From Methylibium sp. (GTDB lineage: Bacteria > Pseudomonadota > Gammaproteobacteria > Burkholderiales > Burkholderiaceae_C): DNA of 64,000 nt. Position numbers and translations under genes: made by a program. The DNA is taken from assembly GCF_013817345.1 (NCBI RefSeq), contig NZ_JACDCW010000001.1:1-64000 (forward strand), written 5' to 3'. Positions 53,898 through 62,519 of the stretch are shown piece by piece; positions within the stretch are counted from its first letter, which is position 1, and every line of letters begins with the position of its first letter. The notes under the pieces are model-generated. The model saw only the letters and a program-made list of their open reading frames with translations. It did no database searches and was not told the origin of the DNA.

Positions 53898-55208
53898 ATG
53901 GCGCTGCAGCAGATCATCGACCGGCGGCTCGCGGGCAAGAACAAGTCCATTGGCAATCGCGAGCGCTTCCTGCGCCGCCACAAGGACCAGATCCGCGAGG
54001 CGGTGCGCCGGGCGGTCAGCGGCCGCGGCATCCGCGACATCGAGCAGGGCGAGGACATCTCGCTGCCCAAGCGCGACGTCTCCGAGCCGGTGTTCCACCA
54101 CGGCCAGGGCGGCTCGCGCGAGATGGTGCACCCGGGCAACCGCGAGTACGTCCGCGGTGACCGCATCAAGCGGCCCGAAGGCGGCGCCGGCCGCGGCGGT
54201 AGCCAGGCCAGCGACTCGGGCGAAGGCGAGGACGATTTCGTCTTTCACCTCAGCCGCGAGGAGTTCATGCAGGTCTTCTTCGACGATCTGGCGCTGCCCA
54301 ACCTGATCAAAACCACCCTGGCGGACACGCCGGAGTTTAAGACGCAGCGCGCGGGTTACAGCACCGACGGCACGCAGAACAACCTGCACGTCGTGCGTTC
54401 GATGCGCGGCGCGATCGGCCGGCGCATCGCGCTGGGCGCGGATGCCAGGCGCGAGTTGCGCCAGCTCGAGGCGCACCTGCTGCACCTCCAGCAGCACATG
54501 CGGGCCGACAGCGATTGGCTCGATCTCGACCCGGGCCGCGAAATGCGCTTGCGCGAAATCCGCGACACGGAGGCCTTGATCGAGTTGCTGCGTCAGAAGG
54601 TCGCGCGCATTCCCTACCTCGATCCGATAGACCTGCGCTACCGCAGCCGTATCCGCGTGCCGGTGCCGACCACCAAGGCGGTCATGTTCTGCGTCATGGA
54701 CGTGTCGGGGTCGATGGACGAGGCGCGCAAGGATCTTTCCAAGCGCTTCTTCATCCTGCTCTACCTCTTTCTCACGCGCCACTACGAGCGCATCGAGCTG
54801 GTCTTCATCCGACACCACACGCAGGCGCAGGAGGTGGATGAAGAAGGCTTCTTCCACTCCACCGAGACCGGCGGCACCGTGGTGTCCAGTGCGCTGGTGC
54901 TGATGGAAGAGATCATTCGCAACCGCTTCCCCACCAGTGAGTGGAACATCTACGGCGCGCAGGCCAGCGACGGCGACAACTGGCATCACGACAGCGGCCG
55001 CTGCCGCCAGATCGTCTCCGAGCAGCTCCTGCCGCTGGTGCGCTACTTCGCTTACGTGCAGGTGGCCGAGCCGGAGCAGAACCTCTGGGAGGAGTACGCC
55101 CAGATCGCCGCGCAGCACCCGCACTTCGCCATGCGCAAGGTGCTCGAGGCTGCCCAGATCTACCCCGTGTTCCGGGAGTTGTTCAAGAAGGAAGGGAGCG
55201 CGGCATGA
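53898..55208 (+). CDS. yeaH: YeaH/DUF444 family protein (UPF0229)
   Basis: 436 residues. The C-terminal von Willebrand A-like domain has the metal-site motif MDVSGSMDEARKD. The N-terminal part is basic (RRLAGKNKSIGNRERFLRRH) and the region near residues 85-115 is glycine-rich and flexible. It always accompanies prkA and spoVR in stress-response operons; the biochemical role is unknown. It overlaps spoVR by four bases. Confidence 0.94.
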   Translation: MALQQIIDRRLAGKNKSIGNRERFLRRHKDQIREAVRRAVSGRGIRDIEQGEDISLPKRDVSEPVFHHGQGGSREMVHPGNREYVRGDRIKRPEGGAGRGGSQASDSGEGEDDFVFHLSREEFMQVFFDDLALPNLIKTTLADTPEFKTQRAGYSTDGTQNNLHVVRSMRGAIGRRIALGADARRELRQLEAHLLHLQQHMRADSDWLDLDPGREMRLREIRDTEALIELLRQKVARIPYLDPIDLRYRSRIRVPVPTTKAVMFCVMDVSGSMDEARKDLSKRFFILLYLFLTRHYERIELVFIRHHTQAQEVDEEGFFHSTETGGTVVSSALVLMEEIIRNRFPTSEWNIYGAQASDGDNWHHDSGRCRQIVSEQLLPLVRYFAYVQVAEPEQNLWEEYAQIAAQHPHFAMRKVLEAAQIYPVFRELFKKEGSAA

Positions 55209-56821
55209 ACAAACGCTTCGAGGCGGCGCCCGACCCGACGCCGGATCTCTTCGACGTCCCGGGCGCGAGTGGGAAAGCGCGCGTTCGTTTCGCCCGCGAC
55301 ATCGTCCGGCGAGAGCGCGCGGCGCAGCCGCTGCCCAGCCACAGTGACTGGAGCTTCGAGCTGATCGAGCAGTACCACGACGCGATCCGCGCCACCGCCG
55401 AAAGCTACGGGCTGGACACCTACGCCAACCAGCTCGAGGTCATCACGGCCGAGCAGATGATGGATGCGTATTCGTCGGTCGGCATGCCGGTGAACTACCG
55501 GCACTGGAGCTTCGGCAAGGAGTTCATCTCCAACGAGAAGAACTACCGGCGCGGTCACATGGGCCTGGCCTACGAGATCGTCATCAATTCCGACCCCTGC
55601 ATCAGCTACCTGATGGAGGAGAACCCGATGGCGATGCAGGCGCTGGTCATTGCCCACGCCGCCTACGGCCACAACAGCTTCTTCAAGGGCAACTACCTGT
55701 TCCGCATGTGGACCGATGCGTCGTCGATCATCGACTACCTGGTTTATGCCAAGAATTACATCGCCGAATGCGAGGAGCGCCACGGCCTGAACGCCGTCGA
55801 GGAAACGCTCGACTCCTGCCATGCCCTGATGAACCACGGCGTCGATCGTTATCGCCGGCCGAGCAAGCTCAGCCTGGCTCAGGAACGTGCCCGCCGCGAG
55901 GATCGCGAGGCGTACGCACAGCAGCAGATCAACGACCTGTGGCGCACACTGCCGAAGAAGGCGGACAAGTCGGTCGAAGATGCGGAGGCGCAGCGTTTTC
56001 CGGCCGAGCCGCAGGAGAACCTGCTCTACTTCATCGAGAAGAACGCCCCGCTGTTAGAGCCCTGGCAGCGCGAGATCGTGCGCATCGTTCGCAAGGTGGC
56101 GCAGTACTTCTATCCGCAGCGTCAGACCCAGGTCATGAACGAAGGCTGGGCCACCTTCTGGCACCACACCCTGCTCAACACGCTGTACGACGACGGCCTG
56201 CTGAGCGACGGCATGATGATCGAGTGGCTCAAGTCGCACACCAACGTGGTGTTCCAGCCGCCGGTGGATCACCCGGGCTACAGCGGCATCAATCCGTATG
56301 CGCTCGGCTTCGCGATGTACACGGACATCAAGCGCATCTGTGAGAAGCCCGACGAGGAGGACCGCCATTGGTTTCCCGATCTTGCGGGCAGCGACTGGCT
56401 GGCGACGCTCGACCATGCGATGCGCAACTTCAAGGATGAGAGCTTCATCGGCCAGTACCTGTCACCGCGGCTCATGCGGGAATTCCGCCTGTTCGCGATC
56501 AGGGACGATTCTGACGAGCCGGAACTCGAAGTCAGCGCCATCCACGACGAAGCGGGCTACCGCAAGTTGCGTGAAGCGCTATCTCGGCAATATGATCTGG
56601 GCTCGCGCGAGCCCAACATCCAGGTCTGGAGCGTGAACCTGCGCGGCGACCGCTCGCTCACCCTGCGGCACACGCAGCACAACGCCCGCCCCATGGGCGA
56701 CGCGACGCAGGAGGTGCTCAAGCACGTGGCGCGGCTCTGGGGTTTCGATGCGCACCTGGAGAGCGTGGACAGCGAGGGCGAAGTCGAGAAGCGCTGGACG
56801 GTGACGGGTCCGCGGCACTGA
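55205..56821 (+). CDS. ycgB: SpoVR family protein (YcgB)
   Basis: 538 residues of the SpoVR family. Characteristic segments are HWSFGKEFISNEKNYRRGHM, IAHAAYGHNSFFKGNYLF and QVMNEGWATFWHHTLLNTLY, rich in His and Glu as in a possible metal-binding protein. The name comes from Bacillus sporulation, but in Proteobacteria it belongs to the prkA-yeaH stress operon. Biochemical function unknown. Confidence 0.95.
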   Translation: MNKRFEAAPDPTPDLFDVPGASGKARVRFARDIVRRERAAQPLPSHSDWSFELIEQYHDAIRATAESYGLDTYANQLEVITAEQMMDAYSSVGMPVNYRHWSFGKEFISNEKNYRRGHMGLAYEIVINSDPCISYLMEENPMAMQALVIAHAAYGHNSFFKGNYLFRMWTDASSIIDYLVYAKNYIAECEERHGLNAVEETLDSCHALMNHGVDRYRRPSKLSLAQERARREDREAYAQQQINDLWRTLPKKADKSVEDAEAQRFPAEPQENLLYFIEKNAPLLEPWQREIVRIVRKVAQYFYPQRQTQVMNEGWATFWHHTLLNTLYDDGLLSDGMMIEWLKSHTNVVFQPPVDHPGYSGINPYALGFAMYTDIKRICEKPDEEDRHWFPDLAGSDWLATLDHAMRNFKDESFIGQYLSPRLMREFRLFAIRDDSDEPELEVSAIHDEAGYRKLREALSRQYDLGSREPNIQVWSVNLRGDRSLTLRHTQHNARPMGDATQEVLKHVARLWGFDAHLESVDSEGEVEKRWTVTGPRH

Positions 56822-56939
56822 TCCGTCTCATTGCAGGCCAAGTGCCCGCCCCCTGCTGCGCCTGCGGCCGTCATGCCACAAGCCGGGGCCGGTCAGAGCG
56901 CCCGGCGAATACCGGAGCTTGTGGTCGCTCAGCGGCTCA

Positions 56940-57497
56940 TCAGGCGGCGCCGGCGTTTTTCAGCACCCACACGCCGGCGGGCGGCAAATTGCCCCACACC
57001 ACCTCGCGCAGCGTCCATTGCAGCCGGCTCGCGCGCGGCAGTGCGAACGGTGCGCGGGGTTGGTAGGTGTACTGCACCAGGCGGCGTCCGGGGTGCGCCT
57101 CGACGAACACCAGCAGCGACTGCAAGGTGGTCGTGCGCAAGGGCTCGGGCAGGCTGCGAAAGGGCAGCGACGACACGAGCACCGTGTCGCCGGGTGCCAG
57201 GGCGCGCTCCTCCAGCACCTCATGTGCGGCCGCGCAACTGACCTCGACGTCGGGAAAGCGACGCTTCAGGCCGGCGGCGAGATGGCGCTGCAGCTCCACG
57301 GCAAGCAGCGGCGAATGCGGCGCCACGGCGCGCAACGCGGCGGTCACGGCGCCGGTCCCGGCGCCGAGCTCGATGACCGTGCTTGCCGATCCCACCTGCT
57401 CAGCCATCGCGCGCGCCAGCCGGCGTGACGAAGGCGCCAGTGCTCCGACCAGCGTGGGACGCGTGAGCGCCAGGGCGAGAAAAGCCATGTTGATCAT
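56940..57497 (-). CDS. Class I SAM-dependent methyltransferase, phospholipid-N-methyltransferase-like
   Basis: 185 residues. VIELGAGTGAVTAALRA is the SAM-binding motif; the start MINMAFLALALTRPTLVGALAPSS resembles PmtA/KsgA-like methyltransferases, and VSSLPFRSLPEPL takes the place of the usual NPPF-type motif. Phosphatidylethanolamine methylation is possible but not proven. The ATG at 57497 is chosen; the track start at 57566 adds 23 unconserved residues. Confidence 0.75.
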   Translation of the reverse strand: MINMAFLALALTRPTLVGALAPSSRRLARAMAEQVGSASTVIELGAGTGAVTAALRAVAPHSPLLAVELQRHLAAGLKRRFPDVEVSCAAAHEVLEERALAPGDTVLVSSLPFRSLPEPLRTTTLQSLLVFVEAHPGRRLVQYTYQPRAPFALPRASRLQWTLREVVWGNLPPAGVWVLKNAGAA

Positions 57498-57581
57498 GTC
57501 GAGGGTGTATCGCAGCGAGGGCCGCGCAGGCGTGAGCCGACGCAAGCAGGTGTTGCCGCGGGACACGTCCGGGTCCGCGGC

Positions 57582-58997
57582 TCACAGCACAAAAATCTTG
57601 CCCGGATTGAGGATGTTGTTCGGATCGAACGCGCGCTTGATGCCCTGCATCAGCGCCACGCCGCCCGCACCGGCTTCGTCGATCAGAAAGCCCATCTTGT
57701 GCAGGCCGATGCCGTGCTCGCCGCTGCACGTGCCCTCGAGCCGCAGCGCGCGGGCGACGAGCTGCGCGTTGAGCCGTTCGGCCGTCTCGCGCTCCTGCGG
57801 CTGCAGGGGATCGATCAGATAGCCGACGTGGAAATTGCCGTCGCCGACGTGGCCGACGATGAAGTAGGGCAGGCCGCTGGCATCGACTTCCTTCACCGTC
57901 TCGTCGATGCACTCGGCCAGTCGCGAGATCGGCACGCAGGTGTCGGTCGTCACCGCCCGGCAGCCCGGCCGCGTCTGCAATGCCGACAAGTAGGCGTGAT
58001 GGCGTGCGGTCCACAACCGCGTGCGCGCCTCGGGCGTCGTCGCCCAATCGAAGTCCTCGCCGCCGAACTCTGCCGCGACGGCCTGCACCGTCTCGGCCTG
58101 CTCCTTCACGCCGCCCGGGCTGCCGTGGAACTCCATCAGCAGCAGCGGGGCCTCGCGCAGGCCGAGGCGGTCGTGCGCGTTGACGGCGCGCACGGCATGC
58201 ACGTCGAGCAGCTCGCAGCGTGCGATCGGCACGCCGGTCTGGATGATGCGGATCGTCGTGCGCACCGCCGCGTCGATGCTCGGAAAGCTGCACACCGCCG
58301 CGCTGATCGCCTCGGGCAGCGGATGGAGCTCAAGCGTGATCTCGGTCATCACGCCCAGGGTGCCTTCGCTGCCGACGAAGAGGCGGGTCAGGTCGTAGCC
58401 GGCGCTGCTCTTGCGCGCGCGGGTGCCGGTGCGAACGACCTCGCCGCTGGCCGTGACCACCGTCAGGCCCAGCACGTTCTCGCGCATCGTCCCGTAGCGC
58501 ACGGCGTTCGTGCCGCTGGCGCGGGTGGCGGCCATGCCGCCGATCGAGGCGTCGGCACCGGGGTCGATGGGGAAGAACAGGCCATCGTGGCGAATGTGCT
58601 CGTTGAGCTGCTTGCGGGTCACGCCGGCCTGCACGGTGATCGTCAGATCCTCGGCATCGACGCGCAGCACGCGGTTCATGCAGCTCAGGTCGAGGCTGAC
58701 GCCGCCCTGAACCGCCAGCAGGTGCCCTTCGAGCGAAGAGCCGGCGCCGTAAGCGATCACCGGCACCGCATGCGCATTGGCGAGCGCAACGACGAAGCTC
58801 ACGTCTTCGGTTGATTCGCAATAGACCACGGCATCCGGCGGCGGCACGTCGAAAGGCGATTCGTCGCGGCCGTGCTGCTCGCGCACCGCTCGGGCGGTCG
58901 AGCAGCGCGCACCGAAGCGGGCTCCGAGCGCGTCCAGCATCACGGCGGGTATCGGCCGAGGAGCTAGCTGGGGCAGCAGTTCGACCGGAGCGTTCAT
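57582..58997 (-). CDS. FAD-binding oxidoreductase, D-lactate/glycolate oxidase GlcD type
   Basis: 471 residues. The N-terminal FAD_binding_4 domain has PVIAYGAGSSLEGHLLAVQG and ASIGGMAATRASGTNAVRYG. The C-terminal cap has the conserved CSGEHGIGLHKMGF. It oxidises a 2-hydroxyacid such as D-lactate or glycolate, passing electrons to the respiratory chain. Start at the ATG 58997 (MNAPVELLPQLAPR). It stands alone here, without glcE or glcF. Confidence 0.9.
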   Translation of the reverse strand: MNAPVELLPQLAPRPIPAVMLDALGARFGARCSTARAVREQHGRDESPFDVPPPDAVVYCESTEDVSFVVALANAHAVPVIAYGAGSSLEGHLLAVQGGVSLDLSCMNRVLRVDAEDLTITVQAGVTRKQLNEHIRHDGLFFPIDPGADASIGGMAATRASGTNAVRYGTMRENVLGLTVVTASGEVVRTGTRARKSSAGYDLTRLFVGSEGTLGVMTEITLELHPLPEAISAAVCSFPSIDAAVRTTIRIIQTGVPIARCELLDVHAVRAVNAHDRLGLREAPLLLMEFHGSPGGVKEQAETVQAVAAEFGGEDFDWATTPEARTRLWTARHHAYLSALQTRPGCRAVTTDTCVPISRLAECIDETVKEVDASGLPYFIVGHVGDGNFHVGYLIDPLQPQERETAERLNAQLVARALRLEGTCSGEHGIGLHKMGFLIDEAGAGGVALMQGIKRAFDPNNILNPGKIFVL

Positions 58998-59149
58998 GGG
59001 GGCGGTTCTCCTGAGCGGCCTTGCGTTGCGGCGCAATTGTAGGGAGGTAGGGAGCCGCCTCGGCCGCGTTGAACTCGTGAGCCAGGCAAGGCTTGCGCTC
59101 TTGCTTGCGCTCGCATCAGTGACCCGCGGGGCGCTGCTAGCATCGACCG

Positions 59150-59731
59150 ATGGCCCATCGACTATCCCAGATCGCGACGCGCACCGGCGACGACGGCACC
59201 ACCGGCCTGGGCGACGGCAGCCGCGTCCCCAAGGATCACCTTCGCGTGCAGGCGATGGGCGATGTGGACGAACTCAATTCGACCCTCGGCGTGCTGCTGT
59301 GCGAGCCCTTGCCTGATCAGGTGCGAAAGCTCCTGGTCGACATCCAGCATGAGCTGTTCAATCTGGGCGGCGAGCTTTCGATTCCTGGCTACGCGTTGCT
59401 CAAGGACGAGGCGGTGTTATCGCTGGATGCCGCGCTCGCTGAACACAACGCTGCGCTGCCTCGGCTGCAGGAGTTCATTCTTCCGGGCGGCACGCGCAGC
59501 GCCGCGCTCGCGCATGTTGGCCGTACCGTGGCGCGCCGCGCCGAGCGCACCGTGATCGCGCTGGTCAACACCGAGCCCGACGCCGTGCGCGCCGCGCCGC
59601 GGTTGTACCTCAATCGGCTGAGCGACCTGTTGTTTGTGCTGGCTCGTGTGCTCAACCGGGCCAACCTCGACGGCCTGGGCGGCGACGACGTGTACTGGCA
59701 TAGCACGAGGATGCAGGCCAGCCCGGGCTGA
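59150..59731 (+). CDS. Corrinoid adenosyltransferase, PduO type
   Basis: 193 residues. RTGDDGTTGLGDGSRVPKDH is the N-terminal ATP-binding motif, and TVARRAERTVIAL plus LYLNRLSDLLFVLARVLNR carry the residues typical of PduO-type ATP:cob(I)alamin adenosyltransferases. It makes adenosylcobalamin from cob(I)alamin and ATP. Start at ATG 59150. Confidence 0.95.
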   Translation: MAHRLSQIATRTGDDGTTGLGDGSRVPKDHLRVQAMGDVDELNSTLGVLLCEPLPDQVRKLLVDIQHELFNLGGELSIPGYALLKDEAVLSLDAALAEHNAALPRLQEFILPGGTRSAALAHVGRTVARRAERTVIALVNTEPDAVRAAPRLYLNRLSDLLFVLARVLNRANLDGLGGDDVYWHSTRMQASPG

Positions 59732-59918
59732 CGGGGCCGCAGGCCCCTTGTTGGCTTTGCGCTTCGCAAAACAAGCGCCTGCGTGTCACTGGGCTGGCGC
59801 CGCATCGTCTGTCGTGCCCCCAAAGGGCATCCCATTCGGCAAGGCTACGCGGCCCCGTTCCGGCTCGCGGGTGCCTTGCTTCGCAACGGCTGCCGCGTCC
59901 GGCGGCGCGGGCAAGGCA

Positions 59919-61037
59919 CTAGCCGCGCCGCGCCTTCACCGCCCCGCTCAACACCTCCAGCACCGCCAACGAATCATCCCAGCCGATGCAGGCATCGGTG
60001 ATGCTCTGGCCGTAGGCTAGCTGAGTGGGGTCGTCGCGGCCGGCGCTGAACTTCTGGGCACCGGCGTTGAGGTGGCTCTCGACCATCAGGCCGAACACCT
60101 GCCGGCTGCCGCCGGCAATCTGCTGACCGATCTCCTTTGCCACCTCGACCTGTCGCTGGTGTTGCTTGGCGCTGTTGGCATGCGAGCAGTCGACCATCAG
60201 GCTGGCCGGCAGCTTGGCCGCCGTCAGATCGGCGCACGCCGCCGCCACGCTGGCGGCGTCGTAATTCGGCGCCTTGCCGCCGCGCAGGATGACGTGACAG
60301 TCCTTGTTGCCGCGCGTCTCGACGATCGCCACCTGGCCGTTCTTGTGCACCGAAAGGAAGTGGTGCGGACGGCCGGCCGACTGGATCGCATCGGTGGCGA
60401 TGCGGATGTTGCCGTCGGTCCCGTTCTTGAAGCCGATCGGCGCACTCAGGCCCGAAGCCAGCTCGCGGTGCACCTGGCTCTCGGTGGTGCGCGCGCCAAT
60501 GGCGCCCCAGGAAATGAGGTCGCCGATGTACTGTGGCGAGATCACGTCGAGAAACTCACTGCCGGCCGGCAGGCCCAGGCGGCCGATTTCCATCAGCAAC
60601 TGGCGGGCGATGCGCAGGCCCTCGTCGATGCGAAAGCTTTCGTCGAGGTAAGGGTCGTTGATCAGGCCCTTCCAGCCGACCGTGGTGCGCGGCTTCTCGA
60701 AGTACACGCGCATCACGATCTCCAGCGTGCCGGCATAGCGGTCGCGCTCGGCCTTGAGCTTGCGGGCGTACTCCACGGCGGCCACCGGGTCGTGGATGGA
60801 GCACGGCCCCATCACCACGAGCAGCCGGTCGTCGGTGCCCGCCATGATTTCGCGGATGGCGCGCCGGGTGTTGCCGACCAGCGCCTCGACCGGCGTGCCG
60901 CGCACCGGAAAGAAGCGGATCAGGTGTTCCGGGGGCGGCAGCGGCATGACGTTTTCGATCCGTTCGTCATCGGTCTGGCTGGTCTTGTCGGCGGGCGGGG
61001 CCCAGCCGTCGGGGGCGTTGGTGGACAGGGCATTCAT
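59919..61037 (-). CDS. aroG: 3-deoxy-7-phosphoheptulonate (DAHP) synthase
   Basis: 372-residue class I DAHP synthase, the first enzyme of aromatic amino acid synthesis (phosphoenolpyruvate plus erythrose-4-phosphate). LLVVMGPCSIHDPVAAVEYA and MVDCSHANSAKQHQRQ are conserved active-site segments; the N-terminal extension fits the feedback-regulated AroG/F/H group. The ATG at 61037 (MNALSTNAPDGW) is chosen. Expression is probably controlled by the leader peptide and attenuator just upstream. Confidence 0.97.
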   Translation of the reverse strand: MNALSTNAPDGWAPPADKTSQTDDERIENVMPLPPPEHLIRFFPVRGTPVEALVGNTRRAIREIMAGTDDRLLVVMGPCSIHDPVAAVEYARKLKAERDRYAGTLEIVMRVYFEKPRTTVGWKGLINDPYLDESFRIDEGLRIARQLLMEIGRLGLPAGSEFLDVISPQYIGDLISWGAIGARTTESQVHRELASGLSAPIGFKNGTDGNIRIATDAIQSAGRPHHFLSVHKNGQVAIVETRGNKDCHVILRGGKAPNYDAASVAAACADLTAAKLPASLMVDCSHANSAKQHQRQVEVAKEIGQQIAGGSRQVFGLMVESHLNAGAQKFSAGRDDPTQLAYGQSITDACIGWDDSLAVLEVLSGAVKARRG

Positions 61038-61084
61038 CGGGATCTCCTGGCGACGAGTCGGGAACGGGGTCAAACGCAAAGACG

Positions 61085-61117
61085 AAAAAAAACCGCCGAG
61101 GGACAGGCCCGGCGGTT
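61085..61117 (-). terminator. Attenuator terminator between leader peptide and aroG
   Basis: On the minus strand AACCGCCG and CGGCGGTT form an 8-base stem with an 11-base loop, followed at once by a run of eight T. It lies 25 bases after the leader-peptide stop and about 50 bases before aroG. Together with the aromatic-rich leader it makes a standard attenuator. Confidence 0.9.
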
Positions 61118-61141
61118 GGGGATTCGGCAGCGCTTTCTTGC

Positions 61142-61216
61142 TTAGGCGCTGGCCTCTCCTCCGCCAGAGCGGTGCGAGAACCAGAAATACGCAAAAAAGA
61201 AGGTGCTGCGGAGCAT
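61142..61216 (-). CDS. Aromatic-rich leader peptide of aroG (attenuation)
   Basis: A 24-residue ORF starting MLRSTFFFAYFWFSHR and ending SGGGEASA. Seven of eight consecutive residues (FFFAYFWF) are Phe, Tyr or Trp, the test codons for charged-tRNA supply. A pause hairpin (CTGGC and GCCAG arms) lies towards its end, and a terminator follows. This would match aroG transcription to aromatic amino acid supply. It is hidden in the track within the shadow ORF 61142-62410. Confidence 0.88.
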   Translation of the reverse strand: MLRSTFFFAYFWFSHRSGGGEASA

Positions 61217-61260
61217 GGGCGCGAATGTAGCACGGGCGCATCCGCTGACCCTGAGGCGCC

Positions 61261-62466
61261 TCAACAGGCCTTGGCGCCGAAGCCCTCGTGTTCGAGCCGC
61301 GCGATCAGCGCCGCCACATGGGCCGCGTTTCGGGTCTGCAGCACCAGTTCGACTTCCACGTTTTGAGCGGCCAGGCTGGTGAAGGCGCGCTGATGATGCA
61401 CCTCTTCGATGTTGGCGCCCGCTTCGGCCACAAGCGCCGTGATTCTTGCCAGGACTCCCGGCGAATCGCGCGCGTCGACGCGGATGCGGGTCAGCCGCCC
61501 CGCCCGCACCATCCCGCGCTCGATGATCGCCGCCAGCAACAGCGGATCGATGTTGCCGCCGCACAGCACCAGCCCGACCCGTCTGCCGGCGTAGCGCTGC
61601 GGCTCCTTCAGCAGTGCCGCCAGACCGGCGGCGCCGGCGCCTTCGACGAGCGTCTTCTCGATCTCGAGCAGCATGACGATGGCCTGCTCGATGTCGCCCT
61701 CTTCGACCAGCACCAGATCGTCCACCAAGTTGCGCACGAGCTCGCGGGTGATGTGCCCCGGCTCGCCCACCGCAATGCCTTCGGCGATCGAATTCCTGCC
61801 CTGCGCGTGAGCAGTGCCCTTGATCAGATTGAACATTGCCGGATAGCGGGCCGTCTGCACGCCGATCACCTCGAGGCGCGGCTTCATTGCGCGGGTGACC
61901 GTGGCGATGCCGGAAACCAGCCCGCCGCCGCCGACAGCGACCACCAGCGTGTCCAGGTCGGGCTGCGCACGCAGCATCTCCAGGCCGATGGTGCCCTGGC
62001 CGGCGATGACGAGCGGGTCGTCGAAGGGATGCACGAAGGCCAGTCCTTGCGCCTCGCCCAGGCGCAGCGCATGGGCGCGCGCTTCGTCGAAGCCGTCGCC
62101 GTGCAGCAGCACCTCCGCGCCGAAGCCGCGTGTGCGCTCGACTTTCACCGCCGGTGTGGCCAGCGGCATCACGATCACCACCCGCAGGCCCAGACGTTGC
62201 GCGTGATGGGCGACCCCCTGGGCATGGTTGCCGGCCGAGGCGGTGATCACTCCGGTCAGCGGTGCCCCGCCGGCGCCGCGCTCGGCCACCAGAGCCAGCA
62301 GCTTGTTGAGTGCGCCCCGCTCCTTGAAGGAGGCGGTGAACTGCAGGTTCTCGAACTTCAGGAAGACATGCGCGCCGGTGATCTGCGAAAGCGTCTTCGA
62401 CTCGACGCAAGGCGTTTCCAGCACATGCCCTGCCAACCGCTCCGCAGCGGCCTGCACGTCAGCCAA
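61261..62466 (-). CDS. ilvA: Threonine ammonia-lyase with ACT domain
   Basis: 401 residues. The PLP lysine is in FENLQFTASFKERGALNKL, the glycine-rich phosphate loop is VVAVGGGGLVSGIA, and a C-terminal ACT domain spans about residues 325-400 (LTRIRVDARDSPGVLARI). It deaminates threonine to 2-oxobutyrate; the short form with one ACT domain is common in Burkholderiales. No ATG is available, so the TTG at 62466 is the likely start, 53 bases after tldD. Confidence 0.9.
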   Translation of the reverse strand: MADVQAAAERLAGHVLETPCVESKTLSQITGAHVFLKFENLQFTASFKERGALNKLLALVAERGAGGAPLTGVITASAGNHAQGVAHHAQRLGLRVVIVMPLATPAVKVERTRGFGAEVLLHGDGFDEARAHALRLGEAQGLAFVHPFDDPLVIAGQGTIGLEMLRAQPDLDTLVVAVGGGGLVSGIATVTRAMKPRLEVIGVQTARYPAMFNLIKGTAHAQGRNSIAEGIAVGEPGHITRELVRNLVDDLVLVEEGDIEQAIVMLLEIEKTLVEGAGAAGLAALLKEPQRYAGRRVGLVLCGGNIDPLLLAAIIERGMVRAGRLTRIRVDARDSPGVLARITALVAEAGANIEEVHHQRAFTSLAAQNVEVELVLQTRNAAHVAALIARLEHEGFGAKAC

Positions 62467-62519
62467 GCCGACTGAAGCCAGCGCGGCGGCGCTGGCCGGG
62501 GCGGGCTCCCCGCCAAGGC

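Noticed and set aside
51819-55124. 1101-codon minus-strand ORF opposite prkA and yeaH
   Set aside because: Antisense to two recognised genes; leucine/valine/aspartate-rich shadow typical of high-GC DNA.
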